NCBI GenBank assembly: GCA_021234155.1
Contig: JAJEKV010000107.1
Coordinates: 124,001-188,000, forward strand
Origin: Isoetes taiwanensis
Lineage: Eukaryota > Streptophyta > Lycopodiopsida > Isoetales > Isoetaceae
DNA length: 64,000 nucleotides
Direction of reading: 5' to 3'
In this document: in pieces, positions 24,116 through 38,930 of the stretch
How positions within the stretch are numbered: position 1 is the stretch's first letter
Layout of the letters: each line of letters begins with the position of its first letter
Made by a program: the position numbers and the translations under genes
The notes under the pieces: generated by a model
Seen by the model: only the letters and a program-made list of their open reading frames with translations
Databases searched by the model: none
Told to the model about the DNA's origin: nothing

Positions 24116-24672
24116 AGGTACTGTAAGTATTTTTAGTTTGCAATGGCCTTGTATCTTTGTTCTTTATTGTTAGATGTTGTATTGTCTTTTTCCTGCAAAT
24201 CCCATTGGAATTGCAACATTCTATTCTATAACAGTTGATGGCAGGAAATTGTAGTCTGACATAGAAAGTTGCCAGCAAGTTGTCGACCAGTCATAGTGCA
24301 GAATTGGGCATATAAACCAGCTTTACAGGTTTCTTTAGCTTTACAGGTTTCCTTTTGTGGAAGATGAATCCCCTGGAACACCCCTTTTTTGTAAAAATAC
24401 AGCAAATGTTGCTGTTGTACATGTTTTTTGGAGTAATAGAAAGGACAAACAGTTCCCTGTAACTTCATTTTGTAGTACCTTCATTTAGTTTTTTCACTAA
24501 CAGATTTTGTGACAGGGACAAGTGAGCTTGGATCTGTAGCAGGGACAGAAGAGCTTGAATCTGAAGCTTTGAAGTGGGGTTGCTGATATCCCTTTTTTTT
24601 CTTAAGTACATGCAGTGTAGTTAGAACTCGAGACTTACTTTTCATTGTTCAAGATTGTTTCATTCATTAGCA

Positions 24673-25632
24673 CTACATTTGAGTGCATGCATACATTTGT
24701 GAACCCGATTCAATGAATACAATTGAGTTTTTTCGTTTCACTGATAGGCCAAGACGCTTCTGCAATATGGATTTGGAGGCCAACCTGTTATAAATGGTGC
24801 TTCTCCTGAAATGTCCAGAATCATGTACAGATCCTACTCTAATACAACAGACATTCACAAACAATTTACTATGAGTAACACAACCTTGAAACAAAATAGA
24901 ATGTCTTTTATTCTTGCTGTAGTAGTCATTTGCATGATCTTTTTTCTTGGGTTTTCTGTACAAATATATGTGGCTCCCATCAACAGCAGCAAACACGTTT
25001 GGGCGGACCGGTGGCCTCCTTAAATTTCTGCTATAATGTCAAGTAATCTACGCCCGATGGAATAGCTACAAATCTCCTATCAAACATGTTCTTGGAAGCC
25101 AAAGCTAGTGTGATCTTCCTCACATATTTCACTGTACTGACTGACCAGCATAGAATCTCCTTCCAACATGCAGAGGAGATTCCCCATGAGCAAGGAAGTA
25201 AACTACCATAGCTACAGCCCTTCTCGGATCTATGGGAGGCCTTACTTTCCTGCCAGGCTTTACAAAATATGGGGCTAGAAGACCTACCAGCTTATCGAAT
25301 GATGCTCTTGACATCCTGTAACATTGCCTCCACATATCATCCTCATAAGAGGGCAAGCAATTCCAGGCATGGTTGTCAATGCTATCCCACTGTGTAGTCT
25401 GTCTCGGTGCAACCCAAAATCTTCTTGAAGGCCTCTTTAATCTGGCTGTCCCCAACAGAATCAAGGTAAATTGACAGCAAGTCATGAGTCGGCTGCATTC
25501 TATGGTTTCAGTCTCCATAGCTAAGTCTAAGAGCTCGGAATCGTGATATGAATCCATCAGGTTTAGGCAAAACTGCTGCAATGCAATGCCGAAAGCATAA
25601 TTGTCGCATAAAACCATTGCAATCATCCCCAA
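24673..25632 (-). pseudogene. HARBI1-like transposase (DDE_Tnp_4), broken
   Basis: The minus strand reads, from 25632, a helix-turn-helix-type N-terminal part (WRQCYRMSRASFDKLVGLLA, PPIDPRRAVAMVVYFLAHG). The catalytic domain (24996-24673) begins FAAVDGSHIYLYRKPKKKDH (first catalytic Asp) and includes VGSVHDSGHF (second Asp). The sequence between (about 25130-24996) continues in other frames (VKYVRKITLALASKNMFDR) with a TAG and two one-base shifts. The end after LGLSVKRKNSIV does not match the family, and the third acidic residue was not found. The enzyme would cut and paste the element; this copy cannot. Confidence 0.8.
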
Positions 25633-25965
25633 AATCGAGGATCCATATCAAAATATTGTTAATGCCGGACCATAACAAATGATTTGGGAAGCAAATGGAG
25701 GAAAATAAAATCCACTGAGGTCGGAGCATAGCAGAGCTTTGGGGAAAATGAAAGAAAGAAGGCCATTTCATGATTCCAAGATTGGTTCGCGCCAACAAAT
25801 TGAATTCCGGCAGGCCGGTGGAATTTGGCGCCTTCGATTTCCGGTAACTCAGGGAAACGGCCGCTGTTAAGGCCCGAGAGAAGAGCTCCTCTCGAGCTCG
25901 AGAGGAGCTATCGCATTATTTTTATTCTCTCAGATATGGAGAGATACAAAATTCGCGATCATGTG

Positions 25966-28341
<2,376 letters not shown>

Positions 28342-28400
<59 letters not shown>
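28342..28400. repeat. (GA)29 microsatellite
   Basis: 59 bp of GA lies between the 5' break of LINE copy 4 and the (AAATG)n 3' tail of copy 5. Confidence 0.95.
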
Positions 28401-28403
<3 letters not shown>

Positions 28404-31400
28404 GAAATGAAATGAAATGTTATTACGTCTGCGGAGACCTCAGAGGTCTATAAGACGTTACAATGTTCTTACATCAATTATTCAGAGGAATCCTCCTCAA
28501 GGAATTCCTCAGCCCTCTCTTCCCAATCACCCTCATCCTCACTCCCAAAAACCATATGTAATTGATTAATACATGCTTCTCTACATTGTAATACTTCAAT
28601 AATAAAACTACCTAAAATGTTTGCATCTATTTCAAACAATTGTGTCAGATTAACCACCTTTACTTGATGTCGGATTCTCAGCATCTCATAGGCCGGGCAA
28701 TCAATCAGCACATGATGCTCATCCTCCTGTTCTGAGCTACCACAAGACTTGCATGTTCTTTTTTCCCTTGGGATTTTACACCAGCGTCCAGTCTCTATCC
28801 CGAGTCTGTGAGAGCTAAGCCTGATCCTGCTGATTGCGTGTCTTTTACCTATAGAGATGTTTGCTTGTAAGTGGCTCGCCTGTGTCAAGTATGGGTTCAT
28901 ATGTGAGTGATATGAGTCCATCTTAGTCTGTGGATTCATCCACAACTTGTCTATTATCTTCATCTTTATCCAATATCTTACATCTCCATCATACATTAGT
29001 GCCTCCTCTATGGATATACCCCATCTACTAAGCCAGCTCGTCACGTCAGCATACCATCCACTCTCCCCACTAGCCAGCATTGCCTTATGAGGAAGCCGGT
29101 CCACACTTAGTTTCTTCAATCTCTTTACATATCTGATACATCGTACCATTGCCTCTCCTTCCATCGGCATTAAGCCGCATTCAGCTAATAGCATAGGATA
29201 AGGAGTTTGCATTTTTACACCTAGTTCTTGCCTCAGAAATTTCTTTAAAACATGCTCAATTTCTTCCCACAATCCTTTAGGTAAGCTTGGCCCCCCATGC
29301 CAGCGAGCCATAGAGCACTACCGCCCGTACCAACACAAAGAAAAGCTTAATCTTCAAAGGCCAAGACCATAGATGTATTCTCCCGCTTAAACTCGCAAGT
29401 TATACAATGCCTTAAGGCCACCTTCCACCCTTTTGCGTTATGCAAGCATTCCACCTGTGGTTTCTATGAATTTCAAGGCCTAGATATTTATAGGAATCAC
29501 AGTGTCAGATTTCTCTCCCATTATAGCGGACACATGCCCGTTTAAGAATCCCAACCGCCATAATTTTTGTTTTATCTAAATTTACGCATACCGGTGTGGC
29601 TCTGAGAAGCTTGACAATGCATCTAGATGTTTACGCATCTCTTTCGGTGTTCGGGCAAATATAACCACATCATCGGCATACATCAAAAGCCTTATCACGC
29701 ACCCATTCAGATCTGTACCAGCCCCTCCATTAGCCGCAAGCCAATCATCCAAGCTATCAATAAACGGTCCAGAACAAGGTTGGCGGCGGTGGGCAGCCTT
29801 GTTTAACTCCAACATCGCTTATTATTGTATCGGGCATATCAAGTTTAATAGGGAAATGACAATTGCACCAATACCTTTTCATACAACGTTTTAAACGCTT
29901 CCCTTATCTCCATCGGTACTTGGAGTTGCTCCATTCTCTTCCATAGCTTGTCTCGTGGCACTTTATCAAACGCCTTTTTAAAGTCTACAAAAAGTATGTA
30001 AACTGGCTTCTTCTTACCCTTCACAGAATCCATAAGAGTTTTCAATGTAATCAAGTGATCAATTGTAGACCTATTTGCCCGGAAGCCTGCCTGGGTTTCT
30101 GCTCTTACATCCCTTTCTTCTGCCCATTGGCTTAATCTCTTCTCTACAATAGTGGCAAACAATTTTGAGAATAAACTACTTACCATCAGTGTACGATAGT
30201 TGTTGGCCTCTGTCGGGTCACCTCCCTTCCAGATCGGTACAACACGGTTAATCTGCCATGTCTCTGGGAAGCCATGTATCAGCACCATATTGAGTAATTT
30301 GGTTATACCTGTATGCATCCCATCATTTGCCCATTTCAGAAGTTCTGCACCAAGGCCTTGGGCGTCCCTAGCTTTACCGTTTGCCAGTTTTTGAATTCCA
30401 GCCACCACTTCTTCTTTGGTTATGACCATTTCAGATTTCCCTTTGCTTGCATCTCCCGTGTCTGCCACATGATACAATGAATGTATATCTTTGCCATAGT
30501 TCCCGTATCCCAACAAATGATTTCATTTGGGTTTGATTTTTTCATTTTACTCCAAAACTTTTTTGGTTCCTTAAGATATTCTTGGACCAAATTGCTCCCC
30601 TGTCTCATAAAGATATATGCCCTCTTTTTCCTTCCGATTGTCTTTACAAGTTCCCTTTTCAATTGCCTTTTTCGCTCACCTTTTGCTTTTCGGAATCTCT
30701 TCTTCATATCTTTACATTCCTCATCAAACCATGCGTTGCATTTCAATCCCTTAACAACCCTTTCTGGAATAAAGCATTTAGCTGCAGACCTCTAGCAACA
30801 TCGTGGTGATATTTTCATTTAATTTATTGACCTCATCCCGCCAAAGATACATTCCTAGTCATTGCATCAAGGTTTGCTTTGCTCATATTGCTTAGTTTTT
30901 TATGTTCATACCTCATTTTTGTGTGCTGTTATGGTGCTGTTTCAGATTTCTCAATACCGCGGGAATGGAGAAAACCATTGGCGAGTGGTCCGATTCATGT
31001 CTTTCATCCATGACCACAAAGTCTTGGATGTATTGGGATGTATTTTCTCCACGTGATAAGATAATCGACCACACTTCTTTTGTCTCGCAAGTGAATCCCG
31101 ATGATCTCGAAATCTACTTATTCCATTGAGAATTCGTGATATTGGAGCTGCTACAAAGATTTAACAAGTGCCTTCCGGTTTTTTCGTTATGATCTTATCG
31201 AGAAGACCTTCGCTTCCAGCCACCTATTTCAAGTTGGTGTTCGATCTTCCGTTTCCAGCCATATTGGGTCTTCCATATCCACATATGATGTTGCTTGGAT
31301 GCTCTCCTCCGCGCCCATTAAAGTCTCCAGTTATGATAACGTGTCCCCCGCTCTTGATAAACCATAATATCTTGTTCTAGGTCAAGAATGGGTCATCACC

Positions 31401-32608
31401 CAAGCATCGCAGCATGTGCATATACTTGTTTATGGCGTGGAGCAAAGTAGCAGATTGCCATGTATATTATATCGATCCTCTTTGAGTTGCAATCCGGATA
31501 TATTGATTATTGGCATCTCTTTTCTCCTCAGTAACAACATGCTTAAATTCATGTCGAATATAGCAAGCGACTCCACCATTCCCACAATCTCCATGTCTAA
31601 ATCTTGCATTTTTAACGAGAATAAATATTCTGAAACTCTTCTAACAAAAGGCAGCTCAAACAAATCATGCTCTTTAGTTTCTCTAAACAAATCATATCTA
31701 CTTTTCGCAAAATGTCTTCCATACTCATAACTTTATCTCCGTTAATGCATTAATATTCCATATTGCTACTCACGAAGGTCTCCTGTTTTTCCTATGCCTC
31801 AATGATAGCCTTCCCTCTCTTCCATGTAACCTTCTTATTGTTCGCTCGGCTTCTTTAACTTTCTCTAATTCCCTTTTTTTCCAACATTTGTGCCTTCGTG
31901 GGATCCTCATTGATCCGGATGAATTGCTCTTTCGGTTTGAATCTATTCCTCGGGATGACAAATCTTGCATCACGGTTTTGGAACTTGACTACAACATGTC
32001 CGGGTTCCCACATCTTTTTTACCTACTCGAAAAGCATCCACCATACGTATGTGTCATGGATGTCAAGTTTTTCCTCAAATAATTTTGCAACCTCGGGCCA
32101 GATTCTCATCTTCACGCTCTGGCGGTCCACTATTACGAGATTGATTGCCACGCTTCTCCTTTCTTGCCCTTCGATATAGTCATTCAATTACGTTTTGAGA
32201 GATATTACCTCAGCTTGGGATAGCTCTTCGATTATTTTGCACTTTCTTGACTTCATCCGGTTCAAACCTCAAGCTAGTCGGATCCTCTCGCAATATCTTA
32301 TTTTCCTCATGCAAACTTGAAGCTCTTGGGTTAAAGCCTCTTGCGATGCCGACCACTTGTTCTCTCTTGCAAATTTGTCTCCCCGAAATAGCATAAGCTC
32401 TTGCCATATGGTTTCCAAAGTGATCTGATGGTTTCCATTTGGTTGCTAGACTCGCCATCACCATCGTAATCCGATGATGGCATTGGTTTTACAGCATTTT
32501 TGTCTACCACCTTCTCCTTTTTGGTTCGCTGTTGCACTTTAGTGGCTCCCATTGGATGTAGCTAGGTTTCGTACAGACACAAGGCGCCAAAGGAAGCGCC
32601 AAAGGAAG
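28401..32608 (-). mobile_element. Near full-length LINE (copy 5), about 4.2 kb
   Basis: The 3' end is an (AAATG)3 tail and GAGACCTCAGAGGTCTATAA. In sense order on the minus strand: a 5' leader with GCGCTTCCTTTGGCGCC; ORF1 from an ATG at 32552 (MGATKVQQRTKKEKVVDKN) through decayed frames to about 31770; endonuclease remnants (31700-30900); pre-RT (30746-30420, CNAWFDEECKDMKKRF); RT fingers and motif A (30516-29845, ILFVDFKKAFDKVPRDKLW); motif C (29815-29582, LLMYADDVVIF); and C-terminus (29311-28478) with the finger CKSCGSSEQEDEHHVLIDC. Many small deletions break the frames, especially in ORF1 and the endonuclease. GA tracts lie at both ends, with no truncation before ORF1. Confidence 0.8.
28478..29311 (-). 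pseudogene. LINE ORF2 C-terminal domain (copy 5), best-preserved frame
   Basis: 277 residues in one frame: KFLRQELGVKMQTPYPMLLA (thumb/linker block also seen in copies 1-4 and 6), SGWYADVTSWLSRWGISIEE, ANISIGKRHAISRIRLSSHR, LGIETGRWCKIPREKRT, then the C-x2-C-x8-H-x4-C finger and an acidic tail ending DSSE. It lacks the upstream catalytic RT, which lies in other frames. The finger is likely a nucleic-acid-binding module needed for integration in this family. Confidence 0.75.
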
Positions 32609-32632
32609 GAGAGAGAGAGAGAGAGAGAGAGA
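32609..32632. repeat. (GA)12 tract at the 5' end of LINE copy 5
   Basis: 24 bp of GA directly follows (plus strand) the leader of copy 5. Confidence 0.9.
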
Positions 32633-32904
32633 AGCGTTGGTCCTAGACAAGATTGAGGAAGAACATGTCCCAATATGGAAAAAGAAGCCAAACTGTCAAA
32701 CCAAGCAGGGAGAAGTCCCTCCCCTACCTGGTACCAAAAAAAAGAGAGTCAAGGGAACTACTGAGAGAGGAGAAAACGCCGATGAGAAGTCGATGAAGAA
32801 GCTGCAAGAAATAGCGATCCCAAATGAACCAGAGCCACAGAAAATGCCATGCAAGAGATGCATGCTCGCCCATTCGAGAATGCCGATCCGATGGCTTGGA
32901 TCGA
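32633..32904. other. Unassigned segment between LINE copies 5 and 6
   Basis: A plus-strand open frame (32637 on) is Lys-rich (KKRVKGTTERGENADEKSMK) and matches nothing I recognise. It may be an inverted or foreign piece of a retroelement, or filler captured at insertion. No function is claimed. Confidence 0.25.
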
Positions 32905-34351
32905 TGGGATTGTCTCTTTTTTATGTGGCATGTTATCTATGCTCATTTCCCAGCAACGCAACCATTTTTTAACATCTGCATACCATCCCTTGTGTTTACT
33001 TTCCTTCATGGTTATGTAAGTAAGGCTATCATCCTCCATATTGCGGACCTTGCAAAGATAGTATAACAAATGCTCGTATGGTGTTTATAGTTTTACTCCG
33101 AACTCTGTTATGAGAAACTTTTTCTGTATTTTCTCAACCCTTTTCCACATATCCAATGATAGCCCTGGCCCCTATGTCTCGCATCGACTGCCTGCACCAA
33201 AGATTTATATAGCATTCTTTTTAGTCCAAAATCAAGAATCTTTGCTTTTCTACATTTCCATTGCATTGAAAATAGAGCTCTTAGACCACTGTCTATCCTG
33301 CGATCTATTGTTCTGTTCAATTTATAATTTTATGGTCCACCATTAAAAGCCCAAATATTTGTAGCATGTAGTCATCTCAACCTTTTCTCCTTTGTATAGA
33401 AAGTTAAAGTCTAGAGACTGCGTACCAAAAACCATAATTTTCACATAATAAAACATTGGAAATAATGAGGCAAGACCAATGAAATGTAACCAAAAAGTGT
33501 CATGGGGGTATTGACTTTCATCTGTTTGGTGGCACAAAAGGATGCTAGAGCATTTAGATGCCGCTGCAAACCCATCTCACTCCTAGAAAATAGTACAATG
33601 TCATCTGCATACAAAAGTAAGGCAAGCATGTATCCATTAATCAATGTGCCTTCCCCACAATTTTGTGTGATATATGATTCTAACTCATCTATGAAGAGGC
33701 CAAACAAGGTAGGGGATAAGGGGCACCCTACTTTACACCTATTTACTGTCTATTGCTTCATTACAGATATCTAACAAAGGAAAGGACAATTGTATTCTTA
33801 CTTTTTTCATATAGCTTGGCAACTGCATTCCTCAAAAGGATTGGGATCTCAAGATCTTCCATTCTAGCTCATATGTCACCCTTGACAGTAATACGCTTGC
33901 TGCTCTCTTTTTATTTGGGTCCCATAGGCCAATTGGTCTCCGTGAACGATAAAAAATCTATTCTATTCTATTCTAACCAGATCAAAGGCTTTCGTTAGGT
34001 CCACAAATAGTGCAAACAATGGCCTAAGAGTAAGTAGACGATCTGAAGTGGATTTTCCAGGCCTGAAGCCAGCTTGCCCTTTGGCTTAAACTTTATGCTC
34101 GACCCATCTGCCGATGTTTTGCGCCAAGATTGTTGCGAACAACTTAAAGAATAAGGTGCTAATCATTATCATCCTGTAATTGTTGGGATCTGACCTATTT
34201 TGTGTAGAGGTACTACTCTAGTAGTGTGCCAGCTTGAAGGAAATTCTTCAGTTAGCGTTGCATTTAGCATCTTGGCAATAATGGACCTGACAAAAGGTCC
34301 TGCCCACTTAACCATTTCAAAGGTCAGCTCAAGAGCATCGGGTGCTTTACA
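32905..34351 (-). mobile_element. LINE fragment (copy 6), truncated at both ends
   Basis: Minus-strand pieces: a 5' segment (34387-34169, APDALELTFEMVKWAGPFVR), the motif B/C region (33707-33441, MFGLFIDELESYITQN and LALLLYADDIVLFSRS), linker (33537-33108, CHQTDE and FSMQWKCRKAKILDF) and the thumb (33069-32905, HKGWYADVKKWLRCWEMSID). YADD is intact but frames are broken throughout. A small plus-strand element (33888-33984) interrupts it. The right end abuts GA (34352-34372). The 3' UTR is absent. Confidence 0.75.
33888..33984 (+). mobile_element. Ultra-short LINE 3' end insertion with (CTATT)n tail
   Basis: It is nearly identical to 9617-9716: TGACAGTAATACGCTTGCTG, GGGTCCCATAGGCCAATTGG, TCTCCGTGAACGATAAAAAA and the (TTCTA)n tail. 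Only about 95 bp of a plus-strand element was copied into LINE copy 6. Confidence 0.7.
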
Positions 34352-34372
34352 AGAGAGAGAGATAGAGAGAGA
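34352..34372. repeat. Short GA tract at the 5' break of LINE copy 6
   Basis: AGAGAGAGATAGAGAGAGA, the last GA boundary of the LINE chain. Confidence 0.85.
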
Positions 34373-35052
34373 ATTGTTTTTTTCCACTAATCAAATAAAG
34401 CCATAAAAGTTCTGCTAGAATATAGCAGACAACATGTAGTACATGAAACCAACATATTTGCCATAACAAGCAATCCATCTGAAATGACATCTTGTGTTTG
34501 AGACCAAGAAAACTTAAGCTAAAAACTCATGACAATTTCAAGTATCAGTTTTGTGTCTGAAAGATATGAGCATAGGCATAAGTAAACAAGTGAGCTTGCA
34601 TAATGTAATAATAAGTATATGTTGAACATTCTCTACATGAACAGCACCATCATCGATTTACATCTTTGTCTTCAAAATGCAACTACAACCATATAAAAGT
34701 CACAAAAACTTGCACCTCAAATGTGTGCACAACATAGAGAACCTGGAAAATGCAATTGCTAAAAAAAATATCAAACAGGTTAGAGTTTTGGGATTGAGAA
34801 ATGGCAAGAGATGGTAGAAAATGAAAACTGAGCTCGTACACGTCTTAGCCTCCCACTATTCCTTCCTCTTCTGCTACGTGCACCAAGCCCCCTCCCCTCC
34901 CCCCTTTTTATGCCTCCTTGTGTATGATGAGAGATCATTTTAATATATATAGTTGCTAGATATAATGAGAAATTATAATCTCTTCTATGTTAACCCCATC
35001 AGCTAGCTTATAGATATGGCATAGTTCTTGAACTTTCTCTGGTTTAGCTTAA
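34373..35052. other. Non-coding AT-rich stretch
   Basis: No supported gene, RNA or repeat structure. A C-rich patch (CCCCCTCCCCTCCCC) lies near 34888. Confidence 0.4.
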
Positions 35053-35160
35053 ATGAAATGTTTTATTTCTCATCTTTGAGACCATCAGGTCTATTAGATG
35101 TTACTACTTTCAAATATATACAACAACAGCTCCTAATGTATGCCTTATAGGCAAGTGATA
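35053..35160 (-). mobile_element. 5'-truncated LINE, 3' end only
   Basis: AAATGAAATGTTTTATTTCT then GAGACCATCAGGTCTATTAG matches the 3' terminus of the LINEs in the GA-bounded chain, but about 100 bp is all that remains and no GA tract adjoins it. Confidence 0.6.
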
Positions 35161-36242
35161 AGCTTTCAGATCTAGGTGTTGCAGGCTAGGCCTACTGTGG
35201 CTGTTGCCCATGATCAACTCGCCCGAAATGTGCTGACCAAACAAGCAAATATTGCCCAGCAATGGATTTCCACATCATCTCATACCTCAGTAAGACAGTA
35301 GAGACAGCCCCACCTAGGTCATATAGGCCTCAGGGGCATTCGATGGCACCTACCGCAACATCCACCCACTGTGCATTGGATGTTGTAATGCAGCTTAGAG
35401 AGCAATAAAAGCAGAATTGCAGAGGCCGTTATGTTGTGGTTCGAAGCCTTCTCGAAAAATCAAGAGGGAACCTTAACGACCGGCTTCAGACCACGGTCCT
35501 CTCCAAGAGAAGTTTATGCTCCACTGCATATGGTCAGGGCAAATCGCCTTGGTATTTAGTGCCCAGATCGGCCACATATTGCGAAATTCACTGGGGCAGA
35601 TGCACTAATGAGAGATGTTATACTCTATAGGGGGTGAAGTTGGAGGGCTTATCGTTATATATAGACCATGACCTCACATCGGTGCAACAAAATCCCAGTG
35701 GCAAGAGCTAGCTCACATCAATGATATAAGATGCAATAGAGGCACTGCTGCTCTGGTCCAAAGAAAGTGTGGGTTTTCTACCCGCGTCACTCCGAAGTTG
35801 CAGATGTTGCACACATAGGCACTGAAACTCTTTAGGGTGCTACAACTAGAACTGATGCGGCAGCTTGTTGATGTTGCTGCAACCCCTCGGGGTGTTGCCA
35901 CTACCACTGCTATTTTACTAATTGCTAATTTAATACAACCCTTGGGAATGCTGCCACTGGCACCAAAGTCTAAAATTGACAACCCAAGAGTTCTCTTTGC
36001 AAAAAAAGTCAATGAAAAATATTAGTTGTTAAATGAGAATTTTGAAAAAAGGTTCTCGCATCTTATGGTGTCTTATTTTTAGTGTCCATTTGTCTATCCA
36101 AATTAGCACTATTGTTTAGTATTACGGGAAGAGGGAAATTCATAATTTGTGAGAATATGGGGGAGGGGAAGGGGGAGGGAGGGAGGGGTTTTGATTTCTC
36201 TTTTCTCGAGGGAGAGAGATCTCGTTTCTTTCTTTTCATCCC
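35161..36242. other. Non-coding stretch, possible LTR relic
   Basis: No supported gene. GGATGTTGTAATGCAGCTTA followed by GAGCAATAAAAGCAG (near 35377-35415) looks like an LTR-type polyadenylation region, but no second copy was found. A G/A-rich patch at 36155-36190 precedes a long T run. Confidence 0.3.
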
Positions 36243-37455
36243 CTTTTTTTTTTTTTTTTTTTTTTTTTTTGAAGAACTGTGTCATCAATATATTAAAAGA
36301 ATGGTAATGTTACAAAGCAAGTGAGGAGGAAGGAGAACTGCCCCAAAGAGACAGCGATACCTCGACACTCCACAACAAACTCAAAGAAAAACTACAACTC
36401 TACTGCTGTACAAACCGACCATCACCATCTACAACACCCAAGAAGTCCCGCCAAATGGCAAACTTCCGCTCTACTACTCCCGGGAACACCAGAAAGCTTT
36501 GAAATAGCTTGTACATGAGTCGAGGAATCAGAGAGGCTGCAGGCTGCTGAATCCCCTGAAAGATCCACAACCGCCGCCGCTTCCAAATCAGCCACACCAA
36601 CCAAGCCACGCACAGATGCAAGGCTTGCTGCCGCAAGAGCGGCCAAGCACCAGGATACACATGAAGCAGCAACTGCTGGCTAGTCAATCTCACCTGAAAC
36701 AGAGCCCTAACCCAATCCCAGGCAGCCTGCAAATGAGGGCATAAAACCAGACAATGCTCCACAGTCTCACGATGAAGGCCACAACAAGGGCAGAGAGGGC
36801 TCACACCCGGCCTAAACCGACTCACAAGGGCATTCACCCTGATACAGCGGTGCACCACCTGCCACAGAAGCACCCTAACCTTCGGTGGGGGAAGTGAGCT
36901 CCATGTCCACGTCCAAACCGAACGCCATCGAGAACCCGGAAGCTGCAGAGACCACTTGCCTGAAGGGGGCAGTGTGTCATGAATAGCTTGACACCGATAA
37001 GAAGACCGCACAAAGCAAGAAGACACAACATCCGGATGAACCTTCCAAACCCGCACCACCACATCATCCCGAGGGACTATAGGTATGTGTAGCGGAATAC
37101 TCCCCGCCGTGCTCCCCCAGATAGCTTGGGTCCACCCCCTCGTGAAAGCGAGCTCGAAGAATTCCCATGGGCTAGCCGACCACCCCAATACCAATCCTCC
37201 AAGGTGAGCACAAGCAGCTTCGCCTCCAACGGCTCAAGGCCCCAAAGCATGCACATGCGATGGTGACCAAGGGCAAGTCGCTGGGGGTAAAGGAACCCAC
37301 AAGAAAGGAGAAGAGTGGTGATAAACTGAGGCATAATCTAGCTGGAAGAGCACACGCACATGATCCCAAGCCCGCAACACTCCTGTGAGAAAAGGGGATG
37401 CATGTGAGAAAGGCCGGAGACCATACAATAGTGCCCAGGGCAACTCCACATGCAC
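36243..37455 (-). mobile_element. L1-type plant LINE, 5'-truncated, with poly(A) tail and target duplication
   Basis: On the plus strand it starts with a T run of about 29 nt (the A tail) and ends at 37455. TTTTCATCCC occurs on both sides (36233-36243 and 37457-37467) as a target-site duplication. The minus-strand coding remnant (37194-36400) is a reverse transcriptase zinc-binding domain (zf-RVT): SLPPPKVRVLLWQVVHRCIR, PLCPCCGLHRETVEHCLVLC, then a hydrophobic end LCVAWLVWLIWKRRRLWIF. Further upstream pieces are in other frames (37455-37172). This is a different LINE lineage from the GA-bounded family, which lacks a poly(A) tail. Confidence 0.85.
36400..37194 (-). pseudogene. Reverse transcriptase zinc-binding domain (zf-RVT) of an L1-type LINE
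   Basis: 264 residues, mostly intact. Around residues 105-175 is the C-x2-C-x8-H-x4-C finger (CPCCGLHRETVEHCLVLC) after the PPPKVRVLLWQ block that defines zf-RVT in plant LINEs. The upstream RT itself is absent because of 5' truncation, so it has no activity. The frame opening at a Met inside the domain is incidental. Confidence 0.75.
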
Positions 37456-37474
37456 CTTTTCATCCCTTTTTTTT

Positions 37475-38470
37475 CCAGGCTTTTTGTGATCAAATGACTA
37501 ATGACACAGGAGGCAGAAATGGCATTTGCAGAAAAAACGTCAAAAAAGCAAGCAAGACGAGGCAACAATTGTCAAATGAAATTTTAGACTGGAGTATTGA
37601 GCATTTAACAAAACAATTGCAGCATGCAACCTCTATAATCATTAAAAAAAAATGAATTTGACAAAATCAATGTCTGCAGACCAGAAGAAAAAAGTATGGA
37701 ATTTAGTGGAGAACAACAAAGTTATGCAGGTTGCGATGTCTGATAAAGAAAAGATTGTTCATAGTGAAATTGTAGGTAGCATCCAAAAAACCATACAACA
37801 TAAATGACAAATTAGATGCAAAAAGAGCAACATTAATTATGGCATGGCAACAAAAGATTAGCTGCCAAAGCTTTAAAAATTCATTCAAGGAATTGTTTTA
37901 CAGCTAAGAAGCACCCTGTTACAACTAATAATAAAAATATATTAGGGCTCTTTGGGAAAAAAGGAAGAGAAAGGTTTCCTTGAGCCAAGAAGTGATGGAA
38001 AAAAGTTGTGGATTATTGGAGAAACTTTAGTTGTCATGGAGACAAATAGCTTGTCATGGAGACAAGTAAACCACTGCTGCAAAACATTAAGCTCTGCTTT
38101 GTTATTATAGCCAAACTACCCGCCATAACCTCTTGCGTGAGCCTGTGTAAATTTCAACCTTTAAGCCTGAGTATGGAGAACTGCAAAAGCATCCTGCTTG
38201 GGATTGCAGAGTCAGATCGTGGTGATCTAAGAAACTGATTGGCCGTGGGGGAAATTTATATAAATATTTGACTTGGAAAGTCATCTATGTTAACACTTGA
38301 CCTTATTTGCAGGTTTGCTTAGTGTTAAGCATTGGGGAGGACACTTTACGTACAAGCTGTCAAGGATACAGATGCTAAAAATTTGGATGCGGAATCTCAA
38401 ATTATTTCCTAGGGGACAGACTTATGGGTAAAGTTCGTAAGTTGATTTTCTTTATGCGGAATAGAGAGTA
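37475..38470. other. Non-coding stretch right of the L1-type LINE
   Basis: No supported gene. A Lys/Asn-rich open frame ends at 37655. Short duplicated text (TTGTCATGGAGACAA) occurs twice near 38035 and 38052. Confidence 0.35.
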
Positions 38471-38930
38471 CGCATTTTATTTCTTGTGTGTACCCATGGT
38501 AGATTGGTAATTACGATTGCAACGTAATAGGCCTGAACATGGTGCACTAATTGTGAATGCCTCTTGGTAGATCAGTAATTATGTCTACAGCACAATAGGC
38601 TTGAACAAGAGTGCATCAGATGTATATTTTTGAAGAGTGGTAATTGTGGTTGCAACACAATTGGCCCGACAAAACTACATCTGTATCGCGGAGATACATT
38701 GTATCGTGGAGATACAATCAAGTAGTACCGCGGAGGTGCAAAAGATAATAACGTACCGCGGAGGTACAAGGATATATCGTACTGTGGAAGTACGCGAATA
38801 TCCATAACTGCTTCTAGAGTTTTGCAGAGATTAGAAGAAAAGAAACGCGGAGGTGCCAAAGAAATATGGTACTGTGGAAGTATAATAACATATATAATTG
38901 TTTCTTGAGTTCGCAGGTTTGAGAAACTCC
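38471..38930. repeat. Degenerate tandem repeats
   Basis: Units of about 60 bp: GGTAGATTGGTAATTACG, GGTAGATCAGTAATTATG and AGAGTGGTAATTGTGG, each followed by GCAAC/CAGCACAATAGGC. Then a shorter series built on TACCGCGGAGGTAC and TACTGTGGAAGTA at about 38685-38890. Frames across it are artefacts. Confidence 0.6.

Noticed and set aside
36082-36324. Plus-strand frame with a Phe run
   Set aside because: The Phe run is the poly(T) of the LINE tail.
37398-37655. Lys/Asn-rich plus-strand frame
   Set aside because: It starts inside the L1-type LINE and crosses its target duplication; no domain.
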